In this document: positions 56,900 through 64,000 of the stretch, one piece after another | Position numbering within the stretch: position 1 is the stretch's first letter | How the letters are laid out: each line of letters starts with the position of its first letter | Assembly: GCF_022605165.1 (NCBI RefSeq) | Contig: NC_063068.1 | Coordinates: forward strand, 1,984,001 to 2,048,000 | Length of the DNA: 64,000 bases | Source of the DNA: Purpureocillium takamizusanense | Lineage: Eukaryota > Ascomycota > Sordariomycetes > Hypocreales > Ophiocordycipitaceae | Direction of reading: 5' to 3' | Translations under genes and position numbers: made by a program | Notes under the pieces: generated by a model | The model's input: the letters and a program-made list of their open reading frames with translations, nothing else | Database searches by the model: none | Told to the model about the DNA's origin: nothing

Positions 56900-57996
56900 C
56901 TTGGCCGTGTGAAGTTGTGTCGTCGACGTCGAATCGAGTGGATTTGGATGTCGCGGGACCCGGCGGCAGCGGTGGTGGTGGTGATTCGGTCGTTGGTCTA
57001 CGGTTCGAGATGTGGAAAGGCAGGCGGCAAGAGTGTCGCAACGCCTCTCCCAGCACGGAATTTGTCCACCCTGGCAGGAAAGGCTGCTGAGGTGGTTGCT
57101 CGGCGCCGGCTGCCTTATGCATCAGGCATCCACTCGCTCCCCCAGATCGCCCGCACCGCCGACACCGAGGTACCTAAAAGGCACAGTACAACAACTGTTG
57201 GCGCTGCCACACCACCTTGACTCCAACAAGGTACGCACCGCCTAAGTAGCCACGCAACCACGCCACGCCACAGCCATCCGGTGGCTTGGGCCGACTTCAA
57301 CAATTGCACCGCGATCCCGTGTCTCGCAGTGGCGACGGGTTCTACTACGCCCCGCTGTTCCAATTTTATCATAAACCCTCGTGCAGCACTTGACATCTTG
57401 GTCACAGAAACCGTGGGTGCATCTCCTCCGTAAGTAGCCAGCTCTCCTGTGTGCAAATCACATATTGATGGGCCATCCCCTTGGACGAATTTCGTTGTGC
57501 TCCGATATCGTCAAGCGTCATAATGAGCACAGCAAATCGGTGCAAGCATCAATGGTCTCGTCATAGATGTCATATGTCAGATGCCTATTCAGGATCTAAC
57601 TCTGAAAATACCGGCTCCGTTCGCGATGCCTCCTTAAACGCCAAACCAAACCTATAAGACCCAAATGCTCAATGCAGGGTATCCAAGCGATTGATGATGC
57701 CTCTCCAGCCACAGCGAATGCATGCCATCCGTAATGCCAGTCGACCAGGTGTATGAACGCAAGAAATAGATGACCAAAGAAACATATGTACATGGGTTCC
57801 AAACTAAATATGACCTAATCCTCCGGTGCGAATATGTATTCGGGAAGCGAGTCATGAGGTCGTGATATGTGTGTCAACGTCCATAGAGACATGTACAACA
57901 TAGGAACATGTCGCCCAACATCCCGTGCTTGGGAAGATTATGTCGTAGCATCCGTCAATGCGGTCATGCTTTGTCCTGAAAAGGACCTTTGTTGTC
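56900..57996. other. SAR1 promoter and 3' flank of the DUF2457-like gene
   Basis: Left end: SAR1 leader and promoter, with GGTGGTGGTGGTG repeats. From about 57440 onward the DNA becomes AT-rich and looks like 3' UTR of the next gene. No gene is supported. Confidence 0.55.
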
Positions 57997-60180
57997 TTAG
58001 ACGGAGAGCACGTAGTTGCCTTGGTCCCTCTTGCCCGCCATCAGCAGACCAAGCTCCTTCATGCGCTCGGCGCCCCGTCCGGGCAGGGGCTTCCGCTCCG
58101 GGATCTGTCCTCGGCGCGCCCGGTTGCAGTATTTCTGATAGAACTTCTCCTTACGTCGCTGTCGCTTCCTCTCAAGGCCCTTGACAATGTCAATGGCCCC
58201 GCGGATGTGCACGTCGTCAGCGTGGCAGTACTTGAGATTTCGCTCCCTTCTCATCTGCGGGAACAACGCAGCAGGACGCGGTAGAGACTTGGTGTGAGTC
58301 GTGACGGGTCGACCGGCGAGGTGAAATTGCACGTGCGCTCCCTGGCGTGGCGACCCGAGCGGGGTCGTGAGAGCTCGCGGGGCTGGCGACTTGGCTCTTC
58401 GGGGCGAGTGGCGCCCAAACAACGGCTTTGGCGATCGAGCGCGTGCCTTCGGAGGTGGGGGAGAATGAGCTCGCTTCCGGGGCGGCGGCGGCGAGGGACG
58501 TCGCTTCGGGGCCGGGGACCGATATTTGCGAGGAGAAGCGTGCTCGCTCTTCTTCCTGCGTCTAGACCGCTCCTGACCGTGATGCAAGTCCTCCATCTCG
58601 CCCTGTACCCACGCGTCCCCATCACTATCGTGGGCGACGGGATTATATATCTCCTCCTCGTCGTCATTGTCCGGGTCAGAGGCGGGGAAGCTTGGGTCAA
58701 TGTCCTGAGGGATGACACGAAGTTTTTCGTTTCTGCGGGCAGCGAGGCTCATCAGATAGGCCTCCTCCAGAGGCCGATCCTCGTCCAACGTTCCGCAAAC
58801 AAAATCAGTGCTGTCGGGAAGATCAGGAGCATCCGACTGCGGCTTCACGCGTCTGGGTTTCGCACGGCGCATGCTGCCGTTGGTAGCGTGGGACGAGTCT
58901 GACTGAGGCTCGGTGAAGGAGTTTCGGCGTGCAGGTACCAGACTTCCGGGCTGTCGTGCAGTAGACGCGTGGCTTGGTGTCCATAGTATCATATTCTCGT
59001 CATCGTCAGCCTCATCGTCGTCAGAATCGGCGAAGCCCGTCTCCTCGTCGGTGTGGTAGCCATCAGAATCTTCCTCTTCGTCCTCGTCATCTTCGCCCAG
59101 ATCGTCGTCGTCGTCGTCGCCATTCTCATCGTTGTCATCATCGCCATCAAGGTCGTCGTCGTCGTCTTCGTCCAAGACGGCATCATCTTCCTCCTCTTCG
59201 AGCTCAGCCTCTTCCTCTGCTTCGGCGCCGAGACGACGGATGTTGTTCTCCTTGACGAGAGTGTCATTAATGGTGAGCTTCGTCAGCAGGACAGGGTTGG
59301 CCTGTCTGATCCAGTCTTCCTCGCGAGATAGACCGCTGGCGAATTCGTGAAACTGCGAGCCGTCTCGAGCCAGGTCCTTGGAATTGGCTCGAAGGTACTT
59401 TGGCCGTGACAGCAGCGGGCGGTTTGATGGATTCGCAGAAGAGACGGACCGGGGAGAGGTAGTGACGGACGACAGAGCGGAAGACCTCTTGGGTGTTGAC
59501 GGCGATTCGGGGATGCTGACAGGGGCAGGCTTTGCGGGAGACCGACCCATTCGCGAGGGCGGCGTGTTCTGCGTCGAGGCAGGACGAGCTGGCGCCGCAA
59601 ACTTGATGCAAGGCCGTCGTGGCGCCTCTTGGGCCGAGGGTGTCTTGACCATGGGGGTTGGTCGTGGTTTGGTCTGCTCCTGGATGATGGGCTTCGCAGC
59701 ACAAGCAAACTGAATGCAGCGCTTGCGAGGAGGCTCTCTGGGAGCCTCATGTTCGCTGACGGCGGACGTGGTCCCGCTCTTGTTGTCTGATACCTGAGGA
59801 GCATGAAGGCGCAGAGCGGCCATCTCGGGGATGGGCGGGCTAGGCGTGTTTGTGCGACTAGGGCTGGTGAGACCAGTGTCGCTTGTCAGGTCGGCCGTTG
59901 AGGCCACACTGATGTTGCTGGCCATGGATCGACGGCGCTGCGAGTCGATGAGAATCGAGGGGTGAAAGTCATGGTGATCGTCATCGGACTGGCCCATGAT
60001 GGCCTTGGTGAGAAGCGAGGACTGAGCACAATTCGGACGACGGATTGCCGTCCTCTGGAAGGGCTGAGACGTGGGATGTCGCAACCCCAGCTCTGGGGGC
60101 TCGTCCCCATCCTCGGCCTCTTCTGTGGTGGGGGGCACCCAGAGAGGGTACTGGGATCCTGTCGACGGCAAGGGAGTCAT
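57997..60180 (-). CDS. DUF2457-like acidic protein of unknown function
   Basis: Single exon, 727 residues from the first ATG; the frame opens 31 codons earlier from a TTG, not used. Residues 1-300 are Ser/Pro-rich with two similar short motifs, RKRCIQFACAAKPI and RRPCIKFAAPARPA. Residues 300-345 (LSREEDWIRQANPVLLTKLT) are better ordered. An extremely acidic block (DDDDDLDGDDDNDENGDDDD) follows, then basic Pro/Arg/Ser repeats (RKYRSPAPKRRPSPPPPRKR) and a conserved-looking C-terminus (MRRERNLKYCHADDVHIRGA, GLERKRQRRKEKFYQKYCNR). The overall plan fits the fungal DUF2457 family as I remember it. The RS/SP-rich and acidic tracts suggest nuclear localisation; the function is unknown. There may be a mechanistic link with the LAMMER kinase, which targets RS sequences, but this is only inference. 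Confidence 0.85.
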   Translation of the reverse strand: MTPLPSTGSQYPLWVPPTTEEAEDGDEPPELGLRHPTSQPFQRTAIRRPNCAQSSLLTKAIMGQSDDDHHDFHPSILIDSQRRRSMASNISVASTADLTSDTGLTSPSRTNTPSPPIPEMAALRLHAPQVSDNKSGTTSAVSEHEAPREPPRKRCIQFACAAKPIIQEQTKPRPTPMVKTPSAQEAPRRPCIKFAAPARPASTQNTPPSRMGRSPAKPAPVSIPESPSTPKRSSALSSVTTSPRSVSSANPSNRPLLSRPKYLRANSKDLARDGSQFHEFASGLSREEDWIRQANPVLLTKLTINDTLVKENNIRRLGAEAEEEAELEEEEDDAVLDEDDDDDLDGDDDNDENGDDDDDDLGEDDEDEEEDSDGYHTDEETGFADSDDDEADDDENMILWTPSHASTARQPGSLVPARRNSFTEPQSDSSHATNGSMRRAKPRRVKPQSDAPDLPDSTDFVCGTLDEDRPLEEAYLMSLAARRNEKLRVIPQDIDPSFPASDPDNDDEEEIYNPVAHDSDGDAWVQGEMEDLHHGQERSRRRKKSEHASPRKYRSPAPKRRPSPPPPRKRAHSPPPPKARARSPKPLFGRHSPRRAKSPAPRALTTPLGSPRQGAHVQFHLAGRPVTTHTKSLPRPAALFPQMRRERNLKYCHADDVHIRGAIDIVKGLERKRQRRKEKFYQKYCNRARRGQIPERKPLPGRGAERMKELGLLMAGKRDQGNYVLSV

Positions 60181-63100
60181 TGTTGTTGATTTGGAGTCGA
60201 TTGCGATTATATGCGAGTTTTGGTGATTGAGCGACACTCCAGGAGTCGGGGTTGGATCGTGCAACGGAGACAAAAGTCAAAGGATCGCGCGTTGTCGCTA
60301 GTAGTTTGCTGTGTTGTATGTGCGTGGTTGCGTCGAGCCGACGAAGCCTACAGACCAGTGCAGACCTCTACTCTTGGAGAGCGAGATGTGGTGGTGTGTA
60401 CCGTGTGTCCCTGAGGACCGACGTGCTATAATTGCAAGTCCGTCATGATCAACTGCCAAAGGTAGGGCCAGGTAAATAGTGTTTGTCGATGATTTGGCTT
60501 TGTTTGGGACCCGTGGGGGGCAACGTCTGATGTAAGTCGGGCCCTGAAAGTCGGATACACACACAAAGGACCAGGACGGTGACTCGATGGAAGAAGCCAG
60601 GGACCCGGGTTGCTTGAAACGGGGCGCAAGGGTCCAGCGCAGCAGCGCCGAGATGACTTGCAACGAAAAGTGGTGGCAGCAAGGCTTGGCGAGTTCCGGA
60701 TGACGTTGATGTCGCGGTGGCGCGGCGAAAGACGCGGAAGGGTAAGTCTTGAGGAAAATCGCCTCTGGGGGGTGGGTGGTGGGTTGGCTGCCCTTTTTTT
60801 GGTTGATGTGTAATCCGCTGCAACGGTCAGCCGCTACTTGGTGCGCTGCGCTGCGAGAGGACGAGCGAGCAGGCGGGCGGGCGGGTGTAAGCGGAGCGGC
60901 GGCGGTGCGCTGCGGCTGTCCAGGTGGGCAGGTAGGCGAGGCGGTGATGGTTTCCCCCCTGAACAACAAGCGAGACGCAGGACGGCCCAGCGGGCAGACC
61001 TCAGCACCAAGGCGCGAATGGTTCGAGGCGACGAGCGCGTCGGCAACGGACAGAATGCTGGACGGTGAGGTGAGAAGGAGAGAGGGAGGGTGTCGGGGCT
61101 GGCCTGACGAGGAATATATTGCTGGTGGGCCGGAAATGGAAAATGGCAAAACAGCGCACCCTCAACGTTAGTACTGTTATTTTTTCTTCCGCACAAGCAG
61201 TGCAGAAGCGGAGGCGGTCATGGCCTCTGTCAATTACCTACATGCTGAGGCACTAACAGCAGGAGGGGGCCAAGACGGAAAGGTACTGGGACAGTGGGGA
61301 TGCAAAAGGCGGACGGTGGGAGCCTGTCATTGAAAGAGCCCACCGGGCTGGCTGCGCGCGCCTGGCCTGCTGGCGTTTGCCTGAGAAGGGCAGTAGGAGC
61401 GCAGACGGCGGCGTCAGAGAGAATGACGAGCAGGAGCGCCGGCACAGCGCTCGACGGGTGGAGAGGAGGCAGTGGGCGTTCCAGCCTCCTTTGGCCGGGC
61501 ACCCCAGCTGCGGATACGGATACCTGCGGTACGGCGCCAGTACCACCACAGGTTACGTCCCAGGGGCCAGAGCCCGCGGTACAGCGCTGTAGTTGGTACT
61601 GGCTAGCGCGGGCTGGCCGTGATGAAATTTCCATCCTGCTGCGCTTCTTTCTGTTCCAGTGGAGCGAGCGCCCACCACCAACTCAAAGGGGGCCGGCCAG
61701 TCGGAGCCACCTTGGGGCGGAGGCCGTCCAGGCCGCACAGTGCGCGTGGCAAGTGGTAACGCGCGGAACAAGCACGGTGGCGGTTGCTGCAGCGCGCACC
61801 AGACCGCCCCGAGCAGCGGCCATCGGGCAAGGCGCATAGTGCGACGTCAGTCCTGAGGGGTCACAAATCAGGCTGCGCCGGGCGGCGCGGGTGCCGTCGC
61901 CAAACACGTGCTGGCGCCGAATGCGGCCGAGGCTGCGAGGCACTGTGCTGGCACACTGTCCGCCTACCAGGCAGCACGACTCGCCTGTTTGCCCAAGCTG
62001 CCCCCTCGGCCTCCCCAGCTCTGGTGCCCCGGCTCTAGTCCCTGCGTCCGTCGTCTGTCCCTCTTCCATCCGGCCATCCATCCAATCCATCATCCACCAG
62101 TTGCCCACCTTTGCATCCCATCCCATCCCCCCCCCCCCTCCTAGGCGCTCATGCGCTGTCGGCCGGTCGACGGGCCTTTTGGCCTGGCCCCCCCCGCCAC
62201 CCAGGAGAGACATTGCAGGAGCCACGACGAGGCGATCGCAGGCCCACCGTCTCGCGCGTGCAAAGCATGCGCCTCCGAGACACACAAACGAGCGCTGGGT
62301 TGAGTCGTTGCTGCTATCGCTGGCACGCAGCTGACGACAAAGCACACGGCATCCGAGACTAGCTTATTGCTGGGCAACCTATGATGGACTCCCTCGGGTG
62401 GTCCTCTGTGCGACAGCCATGTGCGCGCCGTTGCAGCAATGCCACCACGGCGGAAACCTTACAGCGTCGCCCACACGCACCAAGGCAGGACGTAACGCGG
62501 CGCCGGTGCTCGCTGCTGGCTCGGCCGCTCCACCGCCAGTTGCTGCTGACTGCCCGCAACCAGGCAGCTCCTTGCTGTAGGCGAGATGATGGGTTCCTCC
62601 GCGTCTCATCCAAAAGCCCGTGCTGATCGAGGATACAGTACCATACATGAGTTGCGCGTTGCTGTAAGTACTGTACAGTAGGGTCCAGACGCATCTCTGC
62701 GCACTTTGGTCTGCTGCTGCTACGTACAGTACTGTACACACTATTGTGCCAGAATAACAACCTGTTACAGATTAACGCCACCAATCTGGCTTGGGGTGCA
62801 TGCCGCCCCTTGTTCTCGCTGGAGCAAACGCACAAGTGTGCATGCCGAACGGACTGTTGGTTTACGTTAGTGGTTCTTTGCTTGTGTGTCCTCGTGCAGC
62901 TAGTTGGCGAGTTCTGCACCATGCTGAGAAGGCATAGTATGAGGGATAATCCTCAAGTCGGGCAGCTACTAACTGCCACCACTACTACTACGTACTAGGC
63001 CATCATCTGTGTCAATCCCGCGACTTCTCCACACGCAGTTGATGGACCAGATACCAAGGGCCTGACCCACTGGCGACGATCCGACGAGCTGCGCCTAAGT

Positions 63101-64000
63101 GGCTGCAATGGCTTCCTGGTGTCATTCTCGCGACTGTCAACGGTAGCTTTCCGAGGACAAGGGACCAATCTCACCTTCCTCGCTGCAGCAGGACACATTC
63201 AACCAACTCCAGGGAGAGGCGTGGGCTTGCTTGCACCGGACGCAGAGGCGGAAGTCATGTATTCGCTTGGCGGCATGCATGCACCAGGAAACGCCGCGAG
63301 TGGTTCAGCCACCGGCCAACCTATTGAAATGGGCAAACCATCATTGCCAATGGACATGGCAAATACGATGTCTTGGGCGAACCAGCTCTCGCCGCAGACG
63401 AGGTACGTACGTACATACGTACTGTACGTTCGACGGCGTAATCATGAGCTGCAAGCAAGCATTGCCGGCAATCACATCGTGGGGCGATATGACGACATGT
63501 CCAGCTGCGAAGATGCTTCCCCTTTGGCCCAGGAATGGTAGCATGACTTGCCCACTCGTCTTGAATGGACAATTGGAACGATTGTGTCGCCGGCTTCATT
63601 CTGGACGGCGCCCCATGGCGCGCCAACATCACGAGCAGTGATGGACCCAACATCTGCATGATGACGACGTGCCGCTCGTGAACACGCCAGGGAGCTGGAG
63701 AGAATGCCCGCTCGTGGTACTTACCCGGCTTCGACACGGCCCAATCCGCTCCATGCAGCATGAGTCCCCTGTTGCGCTGCTTCCATCCAACGAGGGGTTC
63801 TTCGGAGCATGGACCACAGCCCCCATGTGCTGTGCAGGTTGTAGTATGAAGCACGCACGTATCAGCCGCGCCAGCGTAGTCTGGGAGCGCCGTCGGTCTC
63901 TGTGCATGGGTCTTGGGTCACCTGCAGTCCTGCGGTCGACGGTGATGGATGCTGCGTTTCCCGTCTGCACACCCTTCCCTCAGCTGGCGCGCTCCTTTTG
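60181..64000. other. 3.8-kb right end, no gene supported
   Basis: The left part is the promoter and leader of the DUF2457-like gene. Beyond it I find only short overlapping frames without family features. The frames near 63119-63541 (+) and 63321-63854 (-) overlap on opposite strands and neither is convincing. There is a C-run of about 10 at 62129 and palindromes near 62670-62740 and 63400-63430. A gene may begin beyond the right edge. Confidence 0.5.
62669..62737. repeat. Pair of long perfect palindromes
   Basis: TACTGTACAGTA (62669-62680) and GTACAGTACTGTAC (62724-62737) are perfect 12- and 14-bp palindromes sharing the same core, 43 nt apart, in intergenic DNA. Confidence 0.85.

Noticed and set aside
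60298..61149. 283-codon minus-strand frame upstream of the DUF2457-like gene
   Set aside because: Ser/Pro-rich and without domains, in the expected promoter/leader; no splice link restoring a known protein.
63119..63854. Overlapping frames on both strands near the right end (140 and 177 codons)
   Set aside because: Neither shows a domain or consistent coding bias, and both cannot be right; a possible gene edge remains open.

Overview
The window looks like nuclear DNA of a filamentous ascomycete, most likely a Sordariomycete and probably Hypocreales. It is GC-rich. Introns are short (mostly 50-100 nt) with GT-AG ends and fungal branch sites such as TACTAAC or GCTGAC. Intergenic regions are long, and protein families with clear fungal counterparts sit about one per 3-4 kb. 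I find 17 protein genes, one intron-containing tRNA gene and one weakly supported gene remnant. There is no CRISPR array, no prokaryotic operon structure, no virus and no intact transposon.

Layout from the left. (i) 0.8-20 kb: an unrecognised nuclear protein with a four-cysteine module; a class-II cAMP phosphodiesterase (PDE1); a flavin-reductase-like protein; the long form of tRNase Z (TRZ1) with an apparent mitochondrial presequence; and an unrecognised basic/acidic low-complexity protein. (ii) 21-31 kb: a LAMMER dual-specificity kinase (lkh1/KNS1 type, six exons), then 4.5 kb without recognisable genes, a small secreted cysteine-containing protein, a sideroflexin and a tRNA-Arg(TCG) with a 20-nt intron. 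(iii) 32-48 kb: a GNAT-like protein, the GTPase ARL2 (six exons, one of only 17 nt), a 1,510-residue DUF4045/gelsolin-repeat protein, a lysophosphatidate acyltransferase (SLC1/AGPAT) and a DENN-related LCHN/DUF4484 protein. (iv) 48-60 kb: SEC63, a Tgl4/Tgl5-type patatin lipase, a possible decayed M35 protease fragment, SAR1, and a DUF2457-like acidic protein. The last 3.8 kb holds no gene I can support.

Most genes are housekeeping genes and do not form a biosynthetic cluster. A loose theme is visible between 43 and 57 kb: AGPAT (phospholipid synthesis), SEC63 (ER protein import), the patatin lipase (neutral-lipid turnover) and SAR1 (COPII exit) all act at or near the ER membrane. I treat this as probable coincidence of gene order.

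Exon boundaries were worked out by hand from splice signals, reading phase and family conservation. In every multi-exon gene the exon lengths sum to a multiple of three. I saw no convincing undescribed system. The most unusual items are an alternative-start arrangement in TRZ1 (presequence start, overlapping uORF, second start in strong context), an open in-frame 321-nt intron in the gelsolin-family gene, the 17-nt ARL2 microexon, three unrecognised proteins, and recurrent 8-14-bp GTAC/CTAG-type palindromes in the intergenic DNA.
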